From: FCB group bacterium | Lineage (GTDB): Bacteria > Fidelibacterota > Marinisomatia > Marinisomatales > J089 | Reading direction: 5' to 3' | Length of the DNA: 49,006 nucleotides | NCBI GenBank assembly: GCA_013152835.1 | Contig: JAADFQ010000129.1 | Location: forward strand, 1-49,006 | Shown: in pieces, positions 1-9,986 of the stretch | Layout of the letters: each line of letters begins with the position of its first letter | Numbering within the stretch: the first letter of the stretch is position 1 | Made by a program: the position numbers and the translations under genes | Notes under the pieces: model-generated | Told to the model about the DNA's origin: nothing | What the model saw: only the letters and a program-made list of their open reading frames with translations | Databases searched by the model: none

Positions 1-844
1 CCAGTTTACTGGCGCCAATCCCCTCCAGGTTTTTCCAGCGGGTAAACGAGAGACCGACTCCCAGCGTTGTAATAACGATTACCCGCCAGGTTGAGTGGGA
101 AATAATCGCACCCAGGGGTGGCAGCCATTCACCGAGGCGATAGGCAAAAAATGAACCGGCCGCCGCCACGGCCAGTAGAATCATCCAATCCGTAGTCTCA
201 GGAACGCGCGAGGTTGACCGTTGAAACGATTCTACCTTTTTTTGCAAGGATTCAATGGCAGTTGTATCAGCTCCGGTGCGTTCGTCAAACGATTTGGAAC
301 GGGCTGCCATAAACAACAATATACCGGTCCAGGTATAGGCCACGACAACATCCACCACCACGATCATACCCAACATGGCATCGGTGGCTCCCACCGATTT
401 ACCAATAGCGATAAAATTAGCTCCGCCACCGATCCATGATCCGGAAAGGGCAGCCATTCCTTTCCAAATATCGGCTGGTAAATGAGACTGAAAAAGCCAC
501 AGGGATAGCGGACCTCCGATCACAACACCAAGCGTACCGGAAAGGAACATGATTCCGGCTTTTGGTCCCAACCGCAGGATTCCTTTGATATCGACGGCCA
601 ACGTCAACAAAAGCAAACTGGCAGGTAAAATATACGTCTTGATCGCCGAATAGACAGGAGCGGATCGGGGAATAATGTTGAAATGAGATAATAGTGTGGG
701 AATAAAATAGGCGAATACCAGCGGTGGAATCACATTAAAAATACGGTGAATAAAAGGTATCCGGTTTCCGGCGAAAATAAACGCCGGCACTACCAGTAAA
801 ACGGCAATCAGCCCAAAAGAATCAGTGATCAGGCTGGGTGTCAT
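1..844 (-). CDS. DUF819-family (YjcL-like) integral membrane protein, C-terminus cut by window edge
   Basis: Not in the ORF track because it runs off the window. Reverse-strand reading from ATG at 844 is open to base 1 (MTPSLITDSFGLIAVLLVVPAFIFAGNRIPFI...GGPLSLWLFQSHLPADIWKGMAALSGSWIGGGANFIAIGKSVG...). Multi-TM with the GSWIGGGAN signature; overlaps the end of the upstream gene. Confidence 0.75.
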   Translation of the reverse strand, partial: MTPSLITDSFGLIAVLLVVPAFIFAGNRIPFIHRIFNVIPPLVFAYFIPTLLSHFNIIPRSAPVYSAIKTYILPASLLLLTLAVDIKGILRLGPKAGIMFLSGTLGVVIGGPLSLWLFQSHLPADIWKGMAALSGSWIGGGANFIAIGKSVGATDAMLGMIVVVDVVVAYTWTGILLFMAARSKSFDERTGADTTAIESLQKKVESFQRSTSRVPETTDWMILLAVAAAGSFFAYRLGEWLPPLGAIISHSTWRVIVITTLGVGLSFTRWKNLEGIGASKL

Positions 845-1898
845 CCGAAGCTGTTCTGGGTTTTATCTGTCGGGAGTGCAGTCGGGATTTATATTTTTCC
901 CGCGCCAGTTTTCGAAGATCAACAACTGAGTCATGTTCATCCACAATTTCTACACCCAGGAGGGTTTCAATCGCATCCTCCAACGTAATCAGGCCGGTGG
1001 TGGTCCCGAATTCATCAGCAACGATAAATATCTGCTGCCGTTGGCGTACAAATTCATCCAGAATATCCGCCACGGATTTTTCTTGCTGGACCGTGATTAT
1101 TGGCTCCATCAGTTCTTCAATGCGAACGTCGAAACGATCCTCGGCCTGGGCATTGACTAAATCATAACGATGGATAAACCCAACCACATTGTCCATATCC
1201 TTTTCATAAACGGGAATCCGGGAATAGGCGATTGGTGAATGGCGTTCGATCACCTCACCTACGGTCGTATCTTTTGCTACGGCAAATATCACCGATCGCG
1301 GTGTCATCACTTCTTCCGCTACCACATTCCGCAGGTTAAACAGGTTTTCGATGATTTCACTTTCTTTCTCTTCGATGGTCCCTTCGGTTTCACCAATTTC
1401 GGCCATGGCGATGACCTCTTCCCGGGAGACGGACAAGCGATGTTTATCATCCTTAAACAACCCGGAAAACCGCACCGAAAGCCAGACAAAGGGATACGTA
1501 AGAATAATGAGAAACTCAATGATGTACGCCGAAGGAAGCGCCAATCGTTTCCAATAGACAGCGCCAATGGTTTTAGGGATAATTTCTGCAATTACCAAAA
1601 TTGAAAGGGTCAAAATCGCAGAAGCAATTGCCAGATAATCGCTTCCATAGATTTCCAGAGTTTTGGCACCGACACCGGCAGCACCCACCACATTGGCAAT
1701 TGTATTTAAAGACAGAATGGCCGCCAGCGGGCGATTGATCTCCGATTTAAGCGCATCCAGTTTAGCGCCTGCTTTGGGATTTGTTTTATGTACTACCGAG
1801 ATGTAGCTGGGAGTAATCGTCAACAGGACGGATTCCAGGAGTGAGCAAAGGAATGATACTCCGAGAGCCAGGAAAAAATAGAATGCCAGGTAATTCAT
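822..1898 (-). CDS. CNNM/DUF21 transmembrane domain plus CBS-pair protein (TlyC/CorC-like hemolysin family)
   Basis: N-terminal TM DUF21-like region, then EEVMTPRSVIFAV... CBS repeats ending EFGTTTGLITLEDAIETLLG. Confidence 0.9.
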   Translation of the reverse strand: MNYLAFYFFLALGVSFLCSLLESVLLTITPSYISVVHKTNPKAGAKLDALKSEINRPLAAILSLNTIANVVGAAGVGAKTLEIYGSDYLAIASAILTLSILVIAEIIPKTIGAVYWKRLALPSAYIIEFLIILTYPFVWLSVRFSGLFKDDKHRLSVSREEVIAMAEIGETEGTIEEKESEIIENLFNLRNVVAEEVMTPRSVIFAVAKDTTVGEVIERHSPIAYSRIPVYEKDMDNVVGFIHRYDLVNAQAEDRFDVRIEELMEPIITVQQEKSVADILDEFVRQRQQIFIVADEFGTTTGLITLEDAIETLLGVEIVDEHDSVVDLRKLAREKYKSRLHSRQIKPRTASDDTQPDH

Positions 1899-1948
1899 CG
1901 GCTGAATTTACAGAGGAAATTAGGAGTGTTTTCCAGAGAAAACGGGAA

Positions 1949-2662
1949 TCATGAGGCCGGAGCAGATTGATGTTTCTTTCGCCAGCGGGAAATTCCAAAG
2001 GGAGCATAAACAATCATAAAATGCAACAGCGCGGCAAATTCAAGGACGATCAGGTGATAAGGGAATTGACCGACAATGAACGGATTATCTACGATCGGAG
2101 GTTTGCAGATGTACATATAATTTGCATCCAGGAGCCAGTTAATGCTGCCGATCACCGGTAAGACCAACTGTGTCCAGGCAAACATTTTCAACCAGGACCA
2201 TTCCGCCGGTCTCCGTTTTAAGATCAGTGTCGCCCACAACGCCGCGAGGATAATTCCTCCATGCGAGATATAATATTCATAAAAGAAAATACCCTGTGTT
2301 CCCAGTGTGAATTCCGGTGTCATCAATGAATGAAATGCACCTGGGATTCCCCAGTAGAAGACAATATAATAAATCCACATTGGTTTATAAAGCAGGGCAA
2401 AACCCGATAACCAGGCCGATATTCCGCACATCTGTAAGGGAAGGCTGGATTGAACGGTCCATTTCCCTACCCACATTTCATAGGGTTGCATGCCTACAGC
2501 CACGAAGATAAGAAAGATTCCAATGACACGGGTCATTTTCTCCACGGTTTTAGGAGGCAGTTTTTTCCCCAGATAAAGCAGGATGAATACTCCTAATCCA
2601 GTAGTCAAAATCGCTTTCCACCATAAAGGCCCGAATAACGGGATAATTTCATGTTCAATCAT
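1949..2662 (-). CDS. TIGR02206/YwaF-like integral membrane protein
   Basis: Likely start at MIEHEIIPLFGP (2662), overlapping the upstream stop at 2659 as ATGA; LQMCGISAWLSGFALL and GNINWLLDANYMYICKPP-like motifs. Confidence 0.75.
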   Translation of the reverse strand: MIEHEIIPLFGPLWWKAILTTGLGVFILLYLGKKLPPKTVEKMTRVIGIFLIFVAVGMQPYEMWVGKWTVQSSLPLQMCGISAWLSGFALLYKPMWIYYIVFYWGIPGAFHSLMTPEFTLGTQGIFFYEYYISHGGIILAALWATLILKRRPAEWSWLKMFAWTQLVLPVIGSINWLLDANYMYICKPPIVDNPFIVGQFPYHLIVLEFAALLHFMIVYAPFGISRWRKKHQSAPAS

Positions 2663-4728
2663 GTTGCACCTTTCATTATAGTTTGAATCGCAACCCGTGC
2701 CTGACGCCATTCCGGAGCGGATTCATCAACATTTCTCCAGATCTTTTCCAGATTTCGATAGGCACGCCGGGCATTTTCCAAATCCCCCATATCACTATAT
2801 ATCATCGTTTGTAAATAAAAACTCCGAGGATAGTTGAATTCGTAATTGGCCGGATCGAAACTAAGACTCTGCATTTGGTTCGTCAAGGTAAGCGCATCTC
2901 CGGGCCGGCCGTTTTTCCAATATGCAATGGCCAGTAAATATCGCCCGAATGGCCCCGGAAATATATTTTTTATCAGCGATTCACCAATGGGAATTACATC
3001 GGCATAATTCTCATGCATCATAGCATTCAGACACTCCATATATTCCGAGAAGCGAATACGGTCATCAGGTTTTTCCGTAATTGAACTGGATTTCATTTCC
3101 TTCTGTACGGATACCCAACTTTCGCGATCCCCGTTCAAATAGGCCAGAAATCCTTGGATAATCATTTTCTGATACCATAACTGGCGCGAGGTTGTATCAA
3201 TCCCACTCTGGTTAATCCATTCCTTGCTGATCGCCATTTGACCACCCAGACCGGCTAGATAGGCCGCTTCCATAGAAATAACCTGTTCCCAGACAGAATC
3301 CGGTTTTCCACGATACGTCAGGATATCCCTGGCGCCTGCCAGATAAGTCCCCCGAATAATATAGGATGATGCCATAAGTTCAAGACAACGCATTCGGTCT
3401 CCCCGTCCGATAGATTGCTCCATAAGCGTATGACAGATATCCACGGTTTGATTGTAATCTCCGGCAAAGTAATGTGTTTCGGCCAACTGTAATTTCAATC
3501 GACGACTCTCCCGATCCGAGTTCAACGCCCGATCCAACAGGTCCAATGCCTGATCAAAATCTCCGATCACGGTGAGAAATTGGGCCCGTCGTTCAACGCC
3601 CAGAGGATGGAGCGGATTTTTTTTCAGGATTTGGTCAGTGAATTCCAGACCGCGTTCATAAAACTTGCGAAGCATATAGATATCCAGGATATGTACATAG
3701 GCCAGTTCAAAGTCGGGATCCAGTTTCAACGTATGTTCCATCGCATCCAGGGCTCGTAATTCTTCACCGCCACCGTGAAAATAGGCCTCTCCCAGATTGT
3801 ACCAATATTCTTTCTCATCCGGTCGTAGATGCACCAAGTCCTGAAAAACATCCCGGGCTTCATTGAATTGCTTATGAACCAAGTGCTCCAGACCTTCCAC
3901 CATGAATTTTTCTTCGTTGGATAAGCTGACATTTCGTGATTGAATCTTTTCCAGCGTTTGGGCAGTTGCATCGGGACGAATATCGCCATGAGATTCCGCC
4001 CACCATTGGGCCATAACCTTCTTAAATAAGGCTTTTTTAAAATGGGGATCAAGGTCCAGGGCGGCGTCAAACGAATGAATCGCTTCAATATATTTTGCTG
4101 AATTCAACGCCTGAATACCAGCCAGATATTCGGAGTAGGCCGGAATGGATGTACTGGTTTTTTCCGCTACCGGAATGGATACGGGTTCTGAAACTGATTC
4201 CCGCGGTTCCAGATCCCGTCGGATGGATTCGGACAGGGCATCCACAAGCTTGAAAAGATCAGTTCCTTCCACTTTATGGGAGTTGATGACCACCCCATCA
4301 ACCGATCTGAGAAGTTTGGAGGTAATAATGGTTTTTGATCCCATCTTAATAATACGACCGGTTAACAATGCACTGGCTTCGGCTGATCGGGCGATATCCA
4401 GAACCGGATTCCGCAAAGAAGCGTTGGTTTGTGTGTTCAACAGGGATTTTTGAACATCCAGCAGTCGTTCCCAGGATAAAATTCGGTAATCACGAAGACC
4501 GGTCAGGTCGGTAATGATCAAATCCTGGAGGATTGCTCCCAGACTTGACTGGCTTGAATCGGGGACCAGGCTTTCAAAAGGAAATACCGCCAGGACGGGT
4601 AATCCCGGAAGATCCGACAGGGATTCGGGAGTTTTCAATTTGGGAATTATATAGAGTAAACCCAGCGTAACAACCACGACGATGGGAAGAATTCTATTCG
4701 TGGACGACAATGAACGAAAACCGGACAT
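2659..4728 (-). CDS. TM-anchored TolB/FlgO-like N-terminal domain plus TPR-repeat protein
   Basis: N-terminal TM helix, VLAVFPFESLVPDSSQSSLGAILQDLIITDLTGL..., then many TPR-like helices. Confidence 0.75.
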   Translation of the reverse strand: MSGFRSLSSTNRILPIVVVVTLGLLYIIPKLKTPESLSDLPGLPVLAVFPFESLVPDSSQSSLGAILQDLIITDLTGLRDYRILSWERLLDVQKSLLNTQTNASLRNPVLDIARSAEASALLTGRIIKMGSKTIITSKLLRSVDGVVINSHKVEGTDLFKLVDALSESIRRDLEPRESVSEPVSIPVAEKTSTSIPAYSEYLAGIQALNSAKYIEAIHSFDAALDLDPHFKKALFKKVMAQWWAESHGDIRPDATAQTLEKIQSRNVSLSNEEKFMVEGLEHLVHKQFNEARDVFQDLVHLRPDEKEYWYNLGEAYFHGGGEELRALDAMEHTLKLDPDFELAYVHILDIYMLRKFYERGLEFTDQILKKNPLHPLGVERRAQFLTVIGDFDQALDLLDRALNSDRESRRLKLQLAETHYFAGDYNQTVDICHTLMEQSIGRGDRMRCLELMASSYIIRGTYLAGARDILTYRGKPDSVWEQVISMEAAYLAGLGGQMAISKEWINQSGIDTTSRQLWYQKMIIQGFLAYLNGDRESWVSVQKEMKSSSITEKPDDRIRFSEYMECLNAMMHENYADVIPIGESLIKNIFPGPFGRYLLAIAYWKNGRPGDALTLTNQMQSLSFDPANYEFNYPRSFYLQTMIYSDMGDLENARRAYRNLEKIWRNVDESAPEWRQARVAIQTIMKGAT

Positions 4729-5025
4729 CGTTAATTTAATTTTCCGGGATCACTGCGAATATCATGTTTCGGAAACACCGAAAATATCCGGTGTTTCCTG
4801 TATCTGATCGCGTACGCTGTTTGGTTGAAAGACGCATTAGTAACTGTTTAGCCGTCAAGTGATTGTAGTATGGATAAAAAATTTAGGGTCAGTCTGGTTA
4901 TTTTACCATGATTACTTGAACCGATTCACGGATGGCCAAACGTGAACCGTCACCTGCCTGGCATGGGTACTCTTCGTTAACTTCAACGAAGGAATTCATT
5001 CAACAAATACAGGACTCTTCACCCT

Positions 5026-5844
5026 TTGGATCGACACCTGAAACGATTGTATTACGGTACTTTGCTGGCTATCACGGGATTGCTTTTCCTGGCGGCGATC
5101 ACAGGATATTATGTATTGAACCGCATCCATACCTTACCGGGTTGGTATGTCAATAATCCGGATGAGTTTATTCTACCCCTTGAACCGGCCTCTGCCAATA
5201 CTCCTGAGATTGCCATTCTTCACCCCAATATTTTCGACAGTACACTGAATAAGGTACGCAAAAACACTACGGACGAACCGCAAATAAAATCAGCCTCCCG
5301 TTCCCTAATTATAAATCCAAAAACAGCGACGAATAGAAAACCTCCGCTGCCGGGAAATGCATTGGAAACCGCCCGGCAATCACGATCGCATCAAAACAAT
5401 AAAAATCCTACCCAACTCCGGAAGCAATATATATCCGAAGCTGAATTGCCATTGATTCTGGTGAATACGCTGGAAGAAAACCTGAACCAGGATATCCGGC
5501 ACGGGATACGGGCCATCCGAGCCAAAATATCCGTCGACAAATTGCAAATTGAATCGATTCTGGACGTGGACTACTTCAATTCAATCCAACAATTACAGTC
5601 CGATCCAATTTGGAATTACATGAGGAAAATCGGCGGAGATGAACTTTATGTTATGGTGGAACTATACCCGAGTAAATACAAATATATCAATCAATTATCT
5701 CCAAAATCGAATCTCACAATAGGGGATGTCACGCTTTCCCTGTCACAGGTTGAAAGAATGACCGGTATTTCTGTCCGTCAAATGATAAAATCGTTGGATC
5801 TGCCTGTGATTCGGTTATCGTCCGGCGCTCTGGTTGCCGGTTAG
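5026..5844 (+). CDS. Hypothetical single-pass membrane protein
   Basis: ORF opens with TTG (MDRHLKRLYYGTLLAITGLLFLAAITGYYVL), giving one N-terminal TM helix and a polar linker; no family recognised. Confidence 0.6.
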   Translation: MDRHLKRLYYGTLLAITGLLFLAAITGYYVLNRIHTLPGWYVNNPDEFILPLEPASANTPEIAILHPNIFDSTLNKVRKNTTDEPQIKSASRSLIINPKTATNRKPPLPGNALETARQSRSHQNNKNPTQLRKQYISEAELPLILVNTLEENLNQDIRHGIRAIRAKISVDKLQIESILDVDYFNSIQQLQSDPIWNYMRKIGGDELYVMVELYPSKYKYINQLSPKSNLTIGDVTLSLSQVERMTGISVRQMIKSLDLPVIRLSSGALVAG

Positions 5845-5907
5845 GGATTTCGTTTACACCGTGATCTTCCGGAGACCTTTTTCTTCAAATTTGATTCAAC
5901 AAAGCTG

Positions 5908-7194
5908 ATGATTTTTCTGATCGTTGTTATTCTGGTCCTGGCTCTAATTCATGGATACGTGGGATTCCGGATCATTCCCTCATTCCAGCTTTCCACCACG
6001 GGAAATTTCTGGTTCTGGTGTTTGGTCGTATTGCTAACCTTTCTGCCTTTGATACCAGCCCTGCTCAGATATAAGGGATTTGAAAACTCCTGGATTGATA
6101 AGGTATCCTGGGCCGGATATTTCAGTCTCGGATTTTTCTCTCTGGCCTTTCTTCTGATTCTTGGTTTTGATCTTCTTTGGATATTTAAACTTGGCTTGGA
6201 ACGATTGGGCCTGGTAATTCCCGGCTTAACCAGACCTGATCATCTCTCGGAAACGGTTTTTAATCCCCAGCGAAGAATATTTATCAGGGATACAGTTACA
6301 TTTGGTTTATTAGGGTTATCGGCGGGGCTTTCCGTCTGGGGACTGTTTGAAGCGCGTCGGAGTGCCTCTATTTTTCGAATCTCTGTCCCAATCGAAAATC
6401 TGCCTCCCGGCTTGGAAGGGCTGCGGATTGTGCAATTATCAGACATCCATGTAGGTCCCACGATAAAACGGGACTATGTGCAGCGCATTGCTGACCAGGC
6501 CATGTCCTTGAACCCTGATATCCTGGTTATGACGGGTGACCTGGTGGATGGATCGGTAAAATATCTGCAGAATGACATTCAGCCGCTCAAACAACTCCAA
6601 GCCCCTATGGGAAAATATTTTGTAACCGGAAATCATGAGTACTACAGCGGTGTTTCCCATTGGATTCCCGAAGTGCAAGCGCTTGGATTCATACCGCTGA
6701 TTAATGAACACCGTATCGTGACTCGTGGAACAGCGTGCCTGACGATTGCCGGAATTACCGATTTTACCGCCCGGCAAATGGATCCGGAAAACAAGCCCAA
6801 TGTGAAGCAGGCCCTGGCCGGTTCTCCGAATAATTCGATAAAATTGTTATTGGCTCATCAACCGGGAAGTATTGATGAAGCGGCTCGGAATCATGTGGAT
6901 TTACAATTATCGGGACATACACACGGAGGCCAATTTATCCCTTTTAACTGGGTTGTAAAACAGGCTCATCCATACATCGCCGGTCTCTATACCCATCATG
7001 GGACGTGGATCTATGTAAATCGAGGTACCGGTTATTGGGGTCCGCCCTTACGGTTGGGGGTTCCTTCCGAAATCACCATATTGACGTTAATTAACGGAAC
7101 AAATGGAGCCCCACGCCTGCGTGCCAAAACGCACTATGGCGTGCAGGCACGGGAAAATCCCGTGGTACCTAGCAAAGCACAAGCACGCCCATAA
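5908..7194 (+). CDS. Membrane-anchored calcineurin-like metallophosphoesterase (YaeI-like)
   Basis: Motifs LSDIHVG, MTGDLVDG, GNHEYYSG, LAHQP, LSGHTHGGQ after N-terminal TM segments. Confidence 0.92.
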   Translation: MIFLIVVILVLALIHGYVGFRIIPSFQLSTTGNFWFWCLVVLLTFLPLIPALLRYKGFENSWIDKVSWAGYFSLGFFSLAFLLILGFDLLWIFKLGLERLGLVIPGLTRPDHLSETVFNPQRRIFIRDTVTFGLLGLSAGLSVWGLFEARRSASIFRISVPIENLPPGLEGLRIVQLSDIHVGPTIKRDYVQRIADQAMSLNPDILVMTGDLVDGSVKYLQNDIQPLKQLQAPMGKYFVTGNHEYYSGVSHWIPEVQALGFIPLINEHRIVTRGTACLTIAGITDFTARQMDPENKPNVKQALAGSPNNSIKLLLAHQPGSIDEAARNHVDLQLSGHTHGGQFIPFNWVVKQAHPYIAGLYTHHGTWIYVNRGTGYWGPPLRLGVPSEITILTLINGTNGAPRLRAKTHYGVQARENPVVPSKAQARP

Positions 7195-7234
7195 GGGCGA
7201 CATCCCGATCCCGGGATGATAGAAAAGGATTCAT

Positions 7235-7257
7235 CCACGGCCATAGGCCGTGGTTTT
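7235..7257 (+). terminator. Rho-independent terminator
   Basis: Perfect hairpin CCACGGCC-ATA-GGCCGTGG followed by TTTTC, downstream of the + strand operon. Confidence 0.8.
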
Positions 7258-7318
7258 CTCCATATCGGGATAAAACGGTGAATTGAATTCAGGTAATTTT
7301 AATTGAGTCGGAAACAGA

Positions 7319-7705
7319 TCAGGCCATTGCAGAACTGGCTATATAGTGATCCACTTTTTTTATTAATTCGAAGATTGGATAGGGTTTGGCGATATATTCG
7401 TTACAACCGGCGTTTAAACAATTACGCATATCCTGAATAAAAGCATGTGCGGTAACAGCAATCACCGGTAATGATTTCAGTTTCTTATCGTTACGAATAA
7501 AACGGGTGAGATCCAACCCGTCTTCTTTACCGTCCAGAGACAAGTCAAGCAATACTAAATCAAAATCATCTTTACTAAGCCAACGCTTTGCATCTGGTAC
7601 GGATACAGCAGATTCAATTCTATATTTCCTGCCAATCGTCTTTTCATAAAGTACCAGAGTATCCAAATCATCTTCCACAACAAGTATGTGGGGATGGTTA
7701 CGCAT
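7319..7705 (-). CDS. Single-domain response regulator receiver protein
   Basis: HILVVEDDLDTL, LVLLDLSLDG, PVIAVTAHA, GCNEYIAKPY. Confidence 0.92.
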   Translation of the reverse strand: MRNHPHILVVEDDLDTLVLYEKTIGRKYRIESAVSVPDAKRWLSKDDFDLVLLDLSLDGKEDGLDLTRFIRNDKKLKSLPVIAVTAHAFIQDMRNCLNAGCNEYIAKPYPIFELIKKVDHYIASSAMA

Positions 7706-7846
7706 GTATTCCCTCCACGTTATCCATGCCGGAATTTAAGCGAATTTTTCGAAAATGATTGTGCTTTTTACGGATCATAATTCGATTATCGGATTACCAT
7801 ATTATATTGGGATTTTCACAGTCGGCGATTGTAAATATCTTACCGC

Positions 7847-8953
7847 TTATTGAATAAAAACCTGCCCCGACTTAAGAAACTGTTTCCCCGAGATTTGAAC
7901 AACCGCACCTTTTAACTCCAGTTCCAGCAGCTTTGAAAGAAGCTGAATAACATCTATTCCGGTTTCTTCCGCAAGAGCATCGATTTGAATTGGATCATGA
8001 CTTAATTTTTCGAGGATGAAGCGTTCTTCCCGATTTAAATCCAGTTCCAGGTTTTGCTGCATGGGTCGGACAGGCTTGTTCAGCTGTTTTTCTATATTCT
8101 CCAGAATATCATCTACTTTAGTAACGGGAACCGCTCCATTCCTGATAAGTCGGTTGCAACCCACACTTTGTTTATCCGTTATACGTCCCGGTACTGCAAA
8201 CACTTCGCGGTTCTGATCTACGGCATTCAGGGCAGTCAGAATGGCACCGCTCTTCGTCCCTGCTTCGATGATTATGGTCCCCAGTGACAACCCGCTGATG
8301 ATGCGATTCCGCCGGGGAAAATTCGTTGCATCAGGTTTTGTTCCCAATGGGTATTCGGAGATCATGGCACCCTGTTCCATGATTCCCTGAGCCAGTTTTT
8401 TATTCTCCGCCGGATAGATTCGATCCACGCCGGTTCCCAGAACAGCCAGAGTTCGCCCCCCTGCTGCTACGCAAGTATTGTGTGCCACCGTGTCAATCCC
8501 CCGAGCGAGACCACTGACAATGGTCAGGCCCAGGGAAGTTAAATCTTTCACTAACCCGGTTGTCACTTCCTTTCCATACCGTGTCATAGATCGTGTTCCC
8601 ACAACCGCAACACAGTCGCCCCTTGGGGGTACTCGGTTTCCACGCACATAAAGTAAAACTGGAGGATTATATATCTTTCGCAATAATAGAGGATATCCAT
8701 TATCATAAAAGGAAACTATTGTAGTATCCAGTTTCCGTGCGTTATCCAACTCTCTACGGCCATAATCGAACTTAGAGTATTCCTTGATGTGTCGGGCCAG
8801 TTTCATATCAATACCCGGAACCAGACATAACTGCTGAACAGATAAATTAAAAATAGTAGTCTCTAACGAATAGGCAGAGATTAAACTGCGAATGCGATGC
8901 GGCCCCAATCCGGGTACATTCAATAAATTAAGGAGTTGCTCCAGACTGTTCAT
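7847..8953 (-). CDS. dprA: DNA-processing protein DprA/Smf
   Basis: VAVVGTRSMTRYG, VSGLARGIDTVAH, AVLGTGVDRIYPAEN, FPRRNRIISGLS, C-terminal winged-helix-like region. Confidence 0.95.
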   Translation of the reverse strand: MNSLEQLLNLLNVPGLGPHRIRSLISAYSLETTIFNLSVQQLCLVPGIDMKLARHIKEYSKFDYGRRELDNARKLDTTIVSFYDNGYPLLLRKIYNPPVLLYVRGNRVPPRGDCVAVVGTRSMTRYGKEVTTGLVKDLTSLGLTIVSGLARGIDTVAHNTCVAAGGRTLAVLGTGVDRIYPAENKKLAQGIMEQGAMISEYPLGTKPDATNFPRRNRIISGLSLGTIIIEAGTKSGAILTALNAVDQNREVFAVPGRITDKQSVGCNRLIRNGAVPVTKVDDILENIEKQLNKPVRPMQQNLELDLNREERFILEKLSHDPIQIDALAEETGIDVIQLLSKLLELELKGAVVQISGKQFLKSGQVFIQ

Positions 8954-9905
8954 TCAAATAGGGAACTATGGATTTTATTAATGTATCCAATCCTTCTCCC
9001 GAATGGGATGAAATGGATAGATAACCTTCAACATCCCGGGAGTCATCGGGACCGATTAAATCGATTTTAGATCGTACCCAGATTTGTGGCTTTTTTAACA
9101 GATGGGGATTGAAAGCCTTCAATTCGTTTTGCAATAACCTGAGTGTTTCGTCCGGTTCCGGTGTCAGGCAATCTATCAGAAAAACCAATACCGATGTACG
9201 TTCAATGTGTCGCAGAAATTGGTGTCCCAAGCCTTTTCCCCGGGAAGCACCTTCAATCAGACCCGGAATATCCGCGCAGACGAAAGAAGCATACGGACCG
9301 TATTTTACGATCCCCAGATTGGGATTTAGAGTAGTAAACGGATAATTAGCAACTTTGGGACGCGCATTCGATAACGTACTGAGCAGCGTTGATTTTCCGC
9401 TATTGGGAAGACCGACCAATCCCACATCAGCCAGTAATTTCAATTCCAGACGAAAAGTGCCGGACTCGCCCGGTAAACCCGGCTGGGCATATCGCGGCGT
9501 CTGATGCGTGGAAGATTTAAAATGAACATTCCCCCGGCCCCCTTTTCCTCCTCGGCAGACCAGGAATTCCTGATCACCGGCGACCAGATCGGCGATTACC
9601 TGTTCTTTCTCCAGCGAATAGACCTGCGTGCCCGGAGGAACTTTGATCGTGATATCGTGTCCATCGGCGCCAAATTTCCGACTCCCCTGCCCATGACCGC
9701 CATTGCGAGCGCGATAAACTCTCCGGTATGGGATGTCCTGGAGTGTTCGCAAATGAGGATCAACTTTGAGATATATATGTCCTCCCCGCCCCCCGTCACC
9801 TCCATCCGGTCCTCCTTTCGGAATAAATTTCTCCCGGCGAAAGGAAACCGCACCCGGCCCCCCATTCCCGGCAATTAATTGAATTTCAGTGACATCTATA
9901 AACAT
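8928..9905 (-). CDS. obg: GTPase Obg/CgtA
   Basis: Glycine-rich Obg fold (GNGGPGAVSFRREKFIPKGGPDGGDGGRGG) plus G1 GLPNSGKSTLLS and DIPGLIEGAS. Confidence 0.97.
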   Translation of the reverse strand: MFIDVTEIQLIAGNGGPGAVSFRREKFIPKGGPDGGDGGRGGHIYLKVDPHLRTLQDIPYRRVYRARNGGHGQGSRKFGADGHDITIKVPPGTQVYSLEKEQVIADLVAGDQEFLVCRGGKGGRGNVHFKSSTHQTPRYAQPGLPGESGTFRLELKLLADVGLVGLPNSGKSTLLSTLSNARPKVANYPFTTLNPNLGIVKYGPYASFVCADIPGLIEGASRGKGLGHQFLRHIERTSVLVFLIDCLTPEPDETLRLLQNELKAFNPHLLKKPQIWVRSKIDLIGPDDSRDVEGYLSISSHSGEGLDTLIKSIVPYLNEQSGATP

Positions 9906-9931
9906 GGTAATGATCTGACTGTATAGAATTT

Positions 9932-9962
9932 AAAAAAGGGCGCGTAATACTACGCACCCTTT
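9932..9962 (-). terminator. Rho-independent terminator downstream of icd
   Basis: On - strand: AAAGGGTGCGTA-GTAT-TACGCGCCCTTT followed by a T run (TTTTTTA); 12-bp stem with one U.G wobble. Confidence 0.8.
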
Positions 9963-9986
9963 CCTAGGATTTCATCCACGGCACAA

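Noticed and set aside
221-439. Small + strand ORF (72 aa)
   Set aside because: Antisense to the clearly coding DUF819 gene; low-complexity His/Gly composition.
7319-7705. Two-component signalling locus
   Set aside because: Only a lone receiver domain is present; no histidine kinase or output domain adjacent.
9504-9878. + strand ORF and a - strand alternative-frame ORF in the obg region
   Set aside because: Long spurious frames caused by GC-rich Gly codons of Obg; the obg frame is unambiguous.
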